From Streptomyces graminofaciens (GTDB lineage Bacteria > Actinomycetota > Actinomycetes > Streptomycetales > Streptomycetaceae), in assembly GCF_030294945.1 (NCBI RefSeq), contig NZ_AP018448.1:6974001-7038000 (forward strand): a stretch of 64,000 nucleotides of DNA, in the 5' to 3' direction. The notes under the pieces were generated by a model. It had not been told where the DNA came from, did no database searches, and saw only the letters and a program-made list of their open reading frames with translations. Both the position numbers and the translations under genes were made by a program. Shown one piece after another: positions 1 through 6,834 of the stretch; positions within the stretch are counted from its first letter, which is position 1; every line of letters begins with the position of its first letter.

Positions 1-627
1 GCCGACGACGGCGATCGGGATGCCGAACTCGGCGGCGTGCTCCTGGTACTGCCGGTACACGGAGACGGACTTCCGGGTCGGTTCGACGACGAGGAAGGTC
101 AGGTCGAACCGGGTGAACAGTCCCGAGGCGAAGGCGTCGGCGCCGGCGGTCATGTCGACGACGACGTACTCGCCGGGCCCGTCGACGAGGTGGTTGAGAT
201 ACAGCTCCACCGCGCCGAGCTTGGAGTGGTAGCAGGCCACGCCGAGGTCGCTCTCGCCGAAGGCGCCTGTGACCATGAGGGGGACGCCGTCGACGTGCTG
301 GACGTGGTGCCGGTGGACGTCGTCGTCGCCGAGCAGCGTCAGCAGCCGTGAACCCCGGCCGGGCGGCGTCGTCTTGACCATGGCCTCGCGGGAGGCGATC
401 CGGGGGTTGGTGCCGCGCAGGTGGTCCTTGATCTCGCCGGTGCGGGCGCTGAGCGGCGGGGCGCCGAAGACCGCGTCCTCGTCGAGGCCGAGGGCGTGCG
501 CGAGGTGCTGGTTGATGTCGCCGTCGATGGCGACGAGCGGGGCGCCGGAGCCGGCGAGATGCCGGGCGAAGAGCGCGGACAGGGTCGTCTTGCCGCTGCC
601 GCCCTTGCCTACGAAGGCGACACGCAT
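1..627 (-). CDS. P-loop ATPase of the ParA/CooC type, 3' end outside the window
   Basis: The reading frame starts at ATG 627 and runs through the left edge, giving the first 209 residues. The N-terminus holds a deviant Walker A, VGKGGSGKT (residues 6-14), as in the CooC/MinD/ParA group of SIMIBI ATPases, followed by a conserved AIDGD segment and further on VVVDMTAGADAF, the usual Walker B-like strand. Members of this group load metal cofactors (CooC, nickel) or partition DNA; there are no par genes in view, so a metallochaperone or regulatory role is the better guess, but this is inference. A Zur-like palindrome lies 32 nt upstream of the start, which would fit metal regulation. No signal peptide; expected in the cytoplasm. 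Confidence 0.85.
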   Translation of the reverse strand, partial: MRVAFVGKGGSGKTTLSALFARHLAGSGAPLVAIDGDINQHLAHALGLDEDAVFGAPPLSARTGEIKDHLRGTNPRIASREAMVKTTPPGRGSRLLTLLGDDDVHRHHVQHVDGVPLMVTGAFGESDLGVACYHSKLGAVELYLNHLVDGPGEYVVVDMTAGADAFASGLFTRFDLTFLVVEPTRKSVSVYRQYQEHAAEFGIPIAVVG

Positions 628-1038
628 GGGCGTGCACCCCCTGCGACCCGGATCTTAATGAAAATGGGTGTCATGAGCATAGGTTGCGGAGCGGCTGAGG
701 CGGTGTCAAATCGGGGCCGGGCCACGGGTGTTCAACGCCTCGGGGCGTGCCGTGAGTTGACCGACTTTTTGCGGGCTTGGGGTGGACGCGGAGTACCTGA
801 TTCCGGCGCGCTCACCAGTGCGTTCGCCAGTGCGTTCACCGAGGTTGACAGCCCCTACTCAGTGGTAAAACATGTGCTCACTGTGCGGCTCATGTGACTG
901 ATGAGCCCGGAGTTTTCTGGATTGCCCACATCACCACTCGCACCCCGGTACGGCCCCGGTCGCCTTGCGCTGCCCGCCGCCGTGCCCCGGGTACTGCCGA
1001 GCCTCAGGCATGACCTTCAAGACCGAAATGGGATCTGC
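628..1038. other. Divergent intergenic region with regulatory sites
   Basis: About 410 bp between two divergent genes. Visible elements: a Zur-like box at 659-673; an 11-bp direct repeat CCAGTGCGTTC near 815-840; and a possible promoter for the rightward gene with TTGACA at 845-850 and TAAAAC at 866-871 (15-nt spacing, a little short). No convincing coding frame is seen. Confidence 0.5.
659..673. promoter_or_regulatory. Zur-like operator, TGAAAATGGGTGTCA
   Basis: The 15-mer follows the 7-1-7 layout of streptomycete zinc-regulator boxes (ideal TGAAAATGATTTTCA). The left half-site is perfect and the right half matches in about four of seven positions. It sits 32 bp upstream of the ATPase start codon, where repressor binding would block the leftward promoter. 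Recognition is by eye only. Confidence 0.4.
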
Positions 1039-1962
1039 ATGTCCATAGCGAGACGAGTCACCGCGCGCCGCCTGCTGGGGACCGGCGTCGCCGCACTCGC
1101 ACTCACGGCGGCCGCGACCGGTTCCGCCTGGGCCACCGGCACGCCCGGCGGCGACGGCTGGGGCAGGAAGAGCTACGCCCCCGGCGAGGGCGCGGGCACT
1201 CCCACCGAGACCGACCGCTGCCAGTTCTCCCTGGACGGCGTGAACTTCGCCGACTGGGTCAAGCTCGACGACCAGAACCTCAAGCCCACCGACGACGGCA
1301 AGGTCCACATCAAGGTCCGTACCGCCGCCGACGCCACGACCTGCACGGTCTCCCTCGCCTCCTACCTCGCCCACGGCCCGGACTTCGCGACCTCGGGCGA
1401 GCAGGTCCTCATCGACTTCGACACGGTCACGGTGAAGCCGGGCGCGACGGACTCCTTGGACATCGCCGTCCCGGACGCCGGCTGCTTCGCGCAGATCGAC
1501 CTCTACCGCGGTGCCAAGAAGTTCGACGGCGACCTCGACGCGAACGACGGCTTCGAGCACGGCGACGTCCCCAGGGGCCCGGACGGCCCGGTCATCAAGG
1601 ACAAGCTGATCGCGGCCTGGAACGGCGGCACGAAGGACTGCACGCCGACCTCGGAGGAGCCCCCGCCGAGTGAGGAGAAGCCGCCGTCCGAGGAGAAGCC
1701 CCCGTCGGAGGAGAAGCCCCCGGCGGACGAGACCACCCCCTCGGAGTCCCCGAAGACCCCGGTCGAGGACGCCCCGAAGCCCAGCCCGTCGGACTCGACC
1801 CCGGCGGCCCCCACCCCGAACGGCGGCAACCCCGGCGACCTCGCGGAGACGGGCGGCGGCAACGCCATCCCGCTCGCGATCGGCGCGGCGGCCCTCGTGG
1901 CGGCGGGCGGCGCGATCTTCGTGATCACCCGCCGCAAGGGCGCGACGAGGAACGGCTCCTGA
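1039..1962 (+). CDS. Secreted LAETG-anchored surface protein (class E sortase substrate)
   Basis: A 307-residue exported protein. ATG 1039 is chosen because it is followed directly by a signal peptide (MSIARRVTARRLL, hydrophobic core, cleavage near AWA); a frame extending upstream to 901 would bury that signal. Residues 35-200 form a beta-rich extracellular region of unknown function. A low-complexity Pro/Glu/Ser stalk with repeated PPSEEK units follows, then LAETG (268-272), a hydrophobic segment and an RRKG positive tail: a complete sorting signal. LAxTG is the motif used by streptomycete class E sortases, so covalent attachment to peptidoglycan is expected. No sortase gene is in view. A strong terminator hairpin follows. 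Confidence 0.88.
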   Translation: MSIARRVTARRLLGTGVAALALTAAATGSAWATGTPGGDGWGRKSYAPGEGAGTPTETDRCQFSLDGVNFADWVKLDDQNLKPTDDGKVHIKVRTAADATTCTVSLASYLAHGPDFATSGEQVLIDFDTVTVKPGATDSLDIAVPDAGCFAQIDLYRGAKKFDGDLDANDGFEHGDVPRGPDGPVIKDKLIAAWNGGTKDCTPTSEEPPPSEEKPPSEEKPPSEEKPPADETTPSESPKTPVEDAPKPSPSDSTPAAPTPNGGNPGDLAETGGGNAIPLAIGAAALVAAGGAIFVITRRKGATRNGS

Positions 1963-1993
1963 CACCGACGAACCGGCCCTGAGCCACAGTGAC

Positions 1994-2024
1994 GCCCGAG
2001 GCCCCGCAGGAGGGGGCCTCGGGC
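1994..2024 (+). terminator. Rho-independent-type hairpin after the LAETG gene
   Basis: GCCCGAGGCCCC (1994-2005) pairs with GGGGCCTCGGGC (2013-2024) across a 7-nt loop, starting 31 bp after the stop codon. There is no T-run, as usual in this genus. Confidence 0.75.
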
Positions 2025-2028
2025 GCTT

Positions 2029-2053
2029 CGGTAACCGGTTAAACCGGTTACCG
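2029..2053. repeat. 25-bp perfect palindrome with core AACCGGTTAAACCGGTT
   Basis: Two 12-bp arms, CGGTAACCGGTT and AACCGGTTACCG, flank a single A. The 17-bp core AACCGGTTAAACCGGTT occurs again at 15862-15878 inside a transporter gene. The arrangement would suit a LacI- or GntR-type operator or a small dispersed palindromic repeat. It lies just after a terminator and about 265 bp before the Nudix gene. Confidence 0.7.
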
Positions 2054-2145
2054 CTGTATCCGAGGTCAGTGGCTCGAGCCACCCCGGGCACACGGGCCGC
2101 CAACGCCTCCCCGGTGTTCTGGCCAGGGGTGCGCCGTTAGGGTGA

Positions 2146-2376
2146 TCCGATGGATGTCGGTGCGGCCACGAACCGCGCCGCGGCTGCTACGCGGAACTCC
2201 ACAGGGACGCCCGGCAGTTCACCACGGCGCTCAGCCGCCATCTCTGCGTCCTGCGGGACCGCGCGGCCCCCGCCGACGATCAACTCGCGGCGAGGCCGGA
2301 CGACGAAGGGACTCAACCGTGGCTCCGAATACCGACGAGCAACCCCGAGCCCTCCCTCCCGCCCTCGGCTCCATGA
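2146..2376 (+). pseudogene. Coding-like remnant overlapping the Nudix start
   Basis: A frame open from 2146 to TGA 2374-2376 reads like a genuine protein C-terminus (YAELHRDARQFTTALSRHL, then CVLRDRAAPADDQ) with high third-position G+C, but has no usable start codon because an in-frame stop lies at 2143. It ends as an ATGA overlap with the in-frame ATG 2373 of the Nudix gene. It could be the tail of a decayed upstream partner. I do not recognise the family. Confidence 0.3.
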
Positions 2377-2819
2377 CCGTGCTGGTCGCCGCGGTCATCG
2401 TCCACGACCGGACCGGCAACCGTGTCGTCCTCCTCCAGCGCGGCCCGAACGCCAAGTTCGCGCAGGGCATGTGGGACCTCCCCGTGGGCAAGAGCGAGCC
2501 CGGCGAGCCGATCACCGAAACCGCCGTACGCGAGCTGTACGAGGAGACCGGCCTGATCGTGAAGCCGGAGGCGCTGAAGCTCGCCCACATCATCCACGGC
2601 GCCCGAGGCGTCGACGCCCCCGGCGGCTTCCTCACCGTCGTCTTCGCCGCCCACGAGTGGACGGGTGCCCCAGAGAACCGTGAGCCTCACAAGCACGCCA
2701 AAGTCAGTTGGATCGACACCACGGCCGTCCCCGAGCACTTCGTACCCACCACCGCGAGCGCCCTGCGCTGCTATTTGGAAGGCGGCCCGGGCATATCACT
2801 GGGCGGCTGGGGCCAGTAG
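2319..2819 (+). CDS. Nudix hydrolase
   Basis: A 166-residue Nudix-fold hydrolase, cleaving a nucleoside diphosphate linked to another moiety. The Nudix box runs from Gly57 to about residue 79 with the full GX5EX7REUXEEXGU pattern (G..SEPGE, then REL.EETGL), so the Mg-binding glutamates are present. GTG 2319 is chosen because GAAGGGA lies 7 nt upstream; an in-frame ATG at 2373 is a credible alternative since it overlaps the stop of the upstream remnant as ATGA and is where conserved Nudix sequence starts. The substrate cannot be inferred. No signal peptide, so cytoplasmic. Confidence 0.88.
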   Translation: MAPNTDEQPRALPPALGSMTVLVAAVIVHDRTGNRVVLLQRGPNAKFAQGMWDLPVGKSEPGEPITETAVRELYEETGLIVKPEALKLAHIIHGARGVDAPGGFLTVVFAAHEWTGAPENREPHKHAKVSWIDTTAVPEHFVPTTASALRCYLEGGPGISLGGWGQ

Positions 2820-2948
2820 TGCTCCGCGCGGCCACCGATTGAGCATCCCGCGCCCCCCGTCCGTACTTCGTACCGAGTGCACTCTGTGCGAAGCCACGGA
2901 GTCACAGAGCTACGGAGTCGCGGAGCAGGGCGGAACGGAGTACGGAAC

Positions 2949-3395
2949 GTGGTGAGGAAACTGTCGCGCGGTGCTGCCGCCCTGGTCGTCGGCCTGGTCG
3001 CCCTGCCCCTCGTGGCGGGGTGCAGTGGTGGTGACGGGGACGACGACAAGGCGTCCGGGAAGTCGGGCGGCGACGAGTCCAGTCCCGTCGCCGCGGTCGT
3101 CGCGCCCGCCAAGGTCGAGGTGCTCGCCCAGCTCACGGGGTGCAAGGTGAAGATCCGCACCGAGGCGGAGGAGCTCCGCGAGGGCGTCTGCCACACCACC
3201 GCCGGGGACTACCTCATCACGACCTTCCCCAAGGAGGAGCTGAAGGACACCTGGCTCGACGCCGCGTCCATCTACGGCGGCAAGTACCTCGTCGGGCCCC
3301 AGTGGGTCATCACCGCACCACCGAAGGCTCTGAAGGGCATGAAGGCCAAGGTCGGCGGCACGGTCCACGACCTGAGCAAGGTGTCCGGCTCCTGA
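2949..3395 (+). CDS. Small lipoprotein of unknown function
   Basis: A 148-residue lipoprotein. Two GTG codons in a row (2949, 2952) follow GGAG at 2937-2940, and the first is preferred. The N-terminus has Arg/Lys, a hydrophobic stretch and a lipobox LVAGC, after which an acidic GDGDDDK linker begins. The mature part (about 110 residues) has two Cys (in LTGCKVKIR and GVCHTT) that could form a disulfide. It resembles small streptomycete lipoproteins with a two-cysteine core, but I cannot name a family. It faces a second lipoprotein gene with 11 bp between the stop codons. Confidence 0.75.
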   Translation: MVRKLSRGAAALVVGLVALPLVAGCSGGDGDDDKASGKSGGDESSPVAAVVAPAKVEVLAQLTGCKVKIRTEAEELREGVCHTTAGDYLITTFPKEELKDTWLDAASIYGGKYLVGPQWVITAPPKALKGMKAKVGGTVHDLSKVSGS

Positions 3396-3406
3396 CCGAC
3401 GGACGC

Positions 3407-3871
3407 TCAGCCGGTGGCCGCGTAGCCGGTGATGGCGTAGAGCGCCTCGTCGTCGACCGCGTTCTCCTCCCAGTCCAGGCAGATCCGCGTGGGGTGCCCG
3501 TCGGACGCGTAGGTGATCTCCACCTTGTCGGCGTCGTCCTTCCGGGCCGCCTCCGCCTCGTCCAGCAGCTCCCCGATCGTGGGGACCTCCTCCGGCCTGC
3601 GGTCCACCAGCCGTCGCCCCGCCTCGTCCAGCCCCACCGACTTCACGACTTCGCCGCCCCGGACGGTCACCTCGAACCTGCCGATCAGGGACCGTTCCCC
3701 CTCGCTCGACTCCAGCGTGTAGGTGTACGAGGAGGGCTCCTGCCACGCGGGGTCGTTCACCTTCGCCGCCGGGGAGCCGTCCTCGCACGCGGCGGTGGCC
3801 CACATCAGCGCTGCGGCCAGGGCGGTGAGAGCCAGGGCGCGAGGTCGGGTTCGTACGGCGGGCGTGGTCAT
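3407..3871 (-). CDS. DUF6174-type lipoprotein
   Basis: A 154-residue exported lipoprotein. The signal peptide ends in a lipobox ATAAC (Cys about residue 29). The mature part has the pattern seen in DUF6174 proteins: a YTYTLESSEGERSLIG strand, VRGGEVVKS, a central helix (ELLDEAEAARKD) and a C-terminal VEITYASDGHPTRICLDWE motif. The function of the family is unknown. ATG 3871 is preceded by a strong AGGGGGA ribosome site. It is convergent with the upstream small lipoprotein gene. Confidence 0.8.
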   Translation of the reverse strand: MTTPAVRTRPRALALTALAAALMWATAACEDGSPAAKVNDPAWQEPSSYTYTLESSEGERSLIGRFEVTVRGGEVVKSVGLDEAGRRLVDRRPEEVPTIGELLDEAEAARKDDADKVEITYASDGHPTRICLDWEENAVDDEALYAITGYAATG

Positions 3872-3957
3872 GGAGGTCCCCCTTCAGAAAACGGTCTCTC
3901 CTAGGACGCCGTACGGCGGGGGAACGTTCACCGGGGCCCGGCAGACAACGACAAACA

Positions 3958-3993
3958 ACGAACCCCACCCCGCCGTAGCGGAGTGGGGTTCGT
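3958..3993 (-). terminator. Terminator hairpin downstream of the tRNA-like gene
   Basis: ACGAACCCCAC (3958-3968) pairs perfectly with GTGGGGTTCGT (3983-3993). On the minus strand the hairpin begins 6 nt after the discriminator base of the tRNA-like sequence, so it would end that transcript. Confidence 0.7.
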
Positions 3994-3998
3994 ATCGG

Positions 3999-4068
3999 AG
4001 CGCCGGGCAGGCCTTGCACCTGCATCTCCCCGCAGGAAGCGGGACGTCTTTCCTTGGACCACCAACGC
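3999..4068 (-). tRNA. Atypical tRNA-Gly (anticodon TCC) with altered T-loop
   Basis: The minus strand folds as a complete cloverleaf. The acceptor stem is GCGTTGG/CCGGCGC (seven pairs, two G-U). A 3-bp D stem GTC/GAC encloses a loop containing GG. The anticodon stem is TCCCG/CGGGG with loop CTTCCTG, giving anticodon TCC. The T stem is GCAGG/CCTGC with loop TGCAAGG, followed by discriminator T. Bacterial glycine identity elements are all there: G1-C72, C2-G71, U73, C35 and C36. The oddities are UGC instead of the usual UUC (T-psi-C) in the T-loop and T37 instead of a purine. CCA is not encoded (CCG follows). It has its own promoter-like sequence and a terminator. It could be a decayed gene or a tRNA dedicated to non-ribosomal glycine transfer. 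Confidence 0.65.
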
Positions 4069-4110
4069 ATCGAGATCCGCCGGGAGTTCCCGGCCGAACG
4101 CTCTGAGATC

Positions 4111-4138
4111 ATCTTAGCGGATCTTTTCGGGTGTCGAA
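4111..4138 (-). promoter_or_regulatory. Promoter for the tRNA-like gene
   Basis: On the minus strand, TTCGAC (4138-4133) and TAAGAT (4116-4111) are separated by 16 nt, a good vegetative-type promoter. Initiation near 4104 would leave a leader of about 36 nt containing a small GGGAACTCCC hairpin before the cloverleaf. Confidence 0.45.
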
Positions 4139-4169
4139 TACACCGTCACATCAGCCGTCACATCAGCCG

Positions 4170-4760
4170 TCATTGCAGCTCCGCCTGCGGCATGTACTCC
4201 ACCCTGATGTGTTTCTCGCCGTACGCCTCGTGGATGATCGATTCGGCGGTCTCGGGGTCGTCCACGCCCACGCGTACGTGTCCCATGCCGTCCAGACCCA
4301 CCGAACGCATGTCGAACGTGCCGTCCCAGCGGGTCATGTCGTCGGTGATCCGGTCGGCCAGGGCGGACAGGTCCTGTTCGTTGATGTCGCTGTCGTGCAG
4401 GCGGACGGTCACGCCCTGCTCGGCGGTCCCGCAGATGTCCTCGTCGAAGGCGGCGGACGGGATGCGGTAGATGTCCGTGGACCGGTAGTCGTCACCGACG
4501 GAGAGGGCCGTGTAGACGGCGGCGTGGCGGCCCTTGCCCTCGACCGCCTTCTCCACGTACGTCAGAAGCCGTTCCAGTGGGTTGTTCGGGCTGCCGTAGC
4601 CCTCGTCGCCGCCCTTCGGCTGCTTGCCCACGCACACCTTGGCGGTCGGCGCCGACACCGCCTCGACGGTCTGCGCCCCGGAGGCGGACCCCTGCACCGC
4701 GCCGAGCACCACCAGCCCCACCACGGCCACCGCGCCCCTGAATCGCACTTGCTTGTCCAT
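4170..4760 (-). CDS. Secreted protein of unknown function
   Basis: A 196-residue protein starting at ATG 4760 behind GGAGGG (5-nt spacing). A longer frame exists upstream but lacks coding character. Residues 1-30 form a signal peptide (MDKQVRFRG, hydrophobic core, cleavage near ASGA). The mature part has two Cys (KVCVGK and EDICGTA), an acidic region, and ends in a segment rich in charged residues (EAYGEKHIRVEYMPQ). No domain is recognised. It is followed by the tRNA-like gene about 100 bp downstream on the same strand, which has its own promoter. Confidence 0.72.
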   Translation of the reverse strand: MDKQVRFRGAVAVVGLVVLGAVQGSASGAQTVEAVSAPTAKVCVGKQPKGGDEGYGSPNNPLERLLTYVEKAVEGKGRHAAVYTALSVGDDYRSTDIYRIPSAAFDEDICGTAEQGVTVRLHDSDINEQDLSALADRITDDMTRWDGTFDMRSVGLDGMGHVRVGVDDPETAESIIHEAYGEKHIRVEYMPQAELQ

Positions 4761-4871
4761 GTGACCCTCCGGCCCGCTGTCTCTAGCCCGAACGGTACTG
4801 GGACGTACGAGAGGGCCCAAGGGTTCGGTTCCGGTGCGTGATTCTTCGCGGGTCGGGGAGTTGTACCGCCC

Positions 4872-5405
4872 ATGGGAATCGGGAGAGTGCGCGGGTTCGT
4901 GACCAAGCCGGTCGTCGTCGCGGTGCTGGGCCTGGTCGTTGTCGCGGTCGGCCTGGGGCTGTACTGGTTCCAGCCGTGGAAGCTGTGGACGGACGACACG
5001 GTACGGGAGCCGGTGCCGACGCCGGCGGCGACATCGACCGCCGGGCCGCGTACCGTCGCGCGCGGCGAGCTGATCAGCCACGAGCACGACACCTCCGGCT
5101 CGGTACGGCTGCTGCGGCTGGCCGATGGCTCGTATGTGCTGCGGCTGGTGGACCTCGACACCAGCAACGGGCCCGATCTGCGGGTGTGGTTGAGCGACGC
5201 GCCGGTGGAGAAGGGCAGGGACGGCTGGCACGTCTTCGACGACGACGGGTACGAACACGTCAGCCTCGGCGGCCTCAAGGGCAACAAGGGCGACCAGAAC
5301 TACCAGCTGCCCGCCGATGTCGACCCGACCGCGTACACGAGCGTCAGCATCTGGTGCGAGCGGTTCAATGTGTCCTTCGGGGCGGCGGAGTTGGCGCGGG
5401 ACTGA
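4872..5405 (+). CDS. Membrane-anchored DM13 domain protein
   Basis: A 177-residue protein. Residues 10-33 form a single transmembrane helix near the N-terminus (KPVVVAVLGLVVVAVGLGL), followed by a Pro/Thr linker and an extracellular DM13 domain (about 60-177). Family landmarks are GELISHEHDTSGSV, LRLVDLDTSNGPDLRVWLS, LGGLKGNKGDQNY and a conserved Cys in SIWCERFNVSFG. DM13 domains have been proposed to take part in extracellular electron transfer through that Cys; this is a family-level prediction. ATG 4872 follows GGGGAG at a rather long spacing. Confidence 0.85.
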   Translation: MGIGRVRGFVTKPVVVAVLGLVVVAVGLGLYWFQPWKLWTDDTVREPVPTPAATSTAGPRTVARGELISHEHDTSGSVRLLRLADGSYVLRLVDLDTSNGPDLRVWLSDAPVEKGRDGWHVFDDDGYEHVSLGGLKGNKGDQNYQLPADVDPTAYTSVSIWCERFNVSFGAAELARD

Positions 5406-5436
5406 GTGGTCCCGCCCCCCCCGCCGCCCCCAGGGT

Positions 5437-6834
5437 CTAGTAGCCGACGCGGAACGTCGCGTCCGCCTTCTCCGTCGTCGTGGAGATGGGGTCGATCCGC
5501 AGCGCGTAGTTGGAGTGTCTGATGTAGCGGGTCGGGAAGTTGTACGAGCGGAAGGACGCCCAGGAGGAGTCCGCGAGGCCCGCCGTGCGGTAGAACGTGG
5601 CGTCCCCGGCGAACGACGACGTGCCGTCGTTCTCGTCCACCCGCAGGTTGTAGCTGTAGTGGCGCAGATAGCGGGTGGGGTAGTTCACCGACTGGAAGGA
5701 GATCGCCGAGGAGTCGGCGAGGCCCGGGACCAGCTTCCACTGGGAGTCGGGGAACGGGTCGAAGGGGTACTCGTCGATCCGGCCCACGAAGCCGGCGTGG
5801 CGGACGTAGCGGGACGGGTAGTTGTACGACTTGAGGCGGTTCCAGGCGGGCGCGCCCCACTTCGCGAGCAGGTTGGTGTACTCGGTCGAGGTGATCGGGT
5901 GGATGCCGCAGTGCTTGGAGTTGAGCGGCTGGGTGTAGAGCTTCTGGTCGAGTGCCGTCCAGGTGCCGGAGGCCAGGTCGCCGGACTGCCAGACGTAGAA
6001 GACGCCGTTCGGGGTGTAGGTGTCGCCCCAGAGGTACCACGAGTTCGACGTCAGGGACTTCACCACCGTCGGCGCCTCCGTGCCACCGTGCGCGACCGCC
6101 GTGCTGAACGGGGTGAAGCTGCCGGGGGTGAGGGACGTAGACCGGGCCCCCACGAGGGTCTGGTCCTTCTTGAAGTAGAGGTAGTTGACGCCGTTCACGC
6201 CGACCGTGAGGTTGCCGTCGATGACGTCGTAGCCGGGGTCGAAGAAGACCTGGGGGTTCGCGGTCGTTTTGAAGTCGGTCGTGTAGCTGACCATGATCAC
6301 GTTGTGGCCGCTGCTGTTCACCGACGAGTAGAGGATGCCGTACAGGCCGCGCGAGGCGTCCCAGTAGGCCTCCGGCGCCCAGCTGTGGGTGTTGCTCATG
6401 TCGTGCAGCTTCAGCAGCCGGTAGCCGGTGAAGGTGCGCAGGTCGGTCGAGTCCCAGACGTGGATGTTCACGCTGGTGCGGGTCCAGTCGGTGCCCGACA
6501 GGTCCGTCGCCAGTACGACGAAGGTGCCGTCCTGCTTGCGCATGACGAAGGGGTCGCGCAGTCCGCCGGCGCCCAGGGTCGGGGTGACCACGGGGGCGTT
6601 CTGGTTCAGCGGCATCCAGTTCAGCCCGTCCTGGCTGACGGCCAGGTGCAGGCCGTAGTTGGCCTCGAGCATGGTGTTGGACTCGGTGAAGTAGACCATC
6701 GCGTACGCCGAGTCGGCGGCGTGGGCGGTGCCGGCGCCGAGGGTCAGCGCGCCGGTGGCGGCCAGCGGGACGGTCGCGGCCATGCCGAGGAACGTGCGGC
6801 GGGAGGGGCCGGCCCCAGGGGTCACGTCGTTCAC
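5437..6834 (-). CDS. Secreted GH43-like glycoside hydrolase with AbfB domain
   Basis: A 465-residue enzyme. GTG 6834 overlaps the stop of the upstream alpha-galactosidase gene as GTGA, so the two are translationally coupled. The N-terminus has a twin-arginine signal (SRRTFLGMAAT). Residues 40-320 show a five-bladed propeller hydrolase pattern (DGLNWMPL, GLRDPFVMRKQDGTFVVLATD, SWAPEAYWD), matching GH43-type arabinanases. Residues about 330-465 form an AbfB (CBM42, arabinose-binding) domain with three repeats built on SYNYPSRYVRH, SVNYPTRYLRH and SYNFPTRYIRH. Expected role: trimming arabinose-containing plant polysaccharide outside the cell, together with the co-transcribed alpha-galactosidase. 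Confidence 0.85.
   Translation of the reverse strand: MNDVTPGAGPSRRTFLGMAATVPLAATGALTLGAGTAHAADSAYAMVYFTESNTMLEANYGLHLAVSQDGLNWMPLNQNAPVVTPTLGAGGLRDPFVMRKQDGTFVVLATDLSGTDWTRTSVNIHVWDSTDLRTFTGYRLLKLHDMSNTHSWAPEAYWDASRGLYGILYSSVNSSGHNVIMVSYTTDFKTTANPQVFFDPGYDVIDGNLTVGVNGVNYLYFKKDQTLVGARSTSLTPGSFTPFSTAVAHGGTEAPTVVKSLTSNSWYLWGDTYTPNGVFYVWQSGDLASGTWTALDQKLYTQPLNSKHCGIHPITSTEYTNLLAKWGAPAWNRLKSYNYPSRYVRHAGFVGRIDEYPFDPFPDSQWKLVPGLADSSAISFQSVNYPTRYLRHYSYNLRVDENDGTSSFAGDATFYRTAGLADSSWASFRSYNFPTRYIRHSNYALRIDPISTTTEKADATFRVGY

Noticed and set aside
1994..2053. Attachment site or integrase-associated repeat
   Set aside because: The palindrome has no neighbouring integrase or tRNA gene, and its second copy lies inside a transporter gene.
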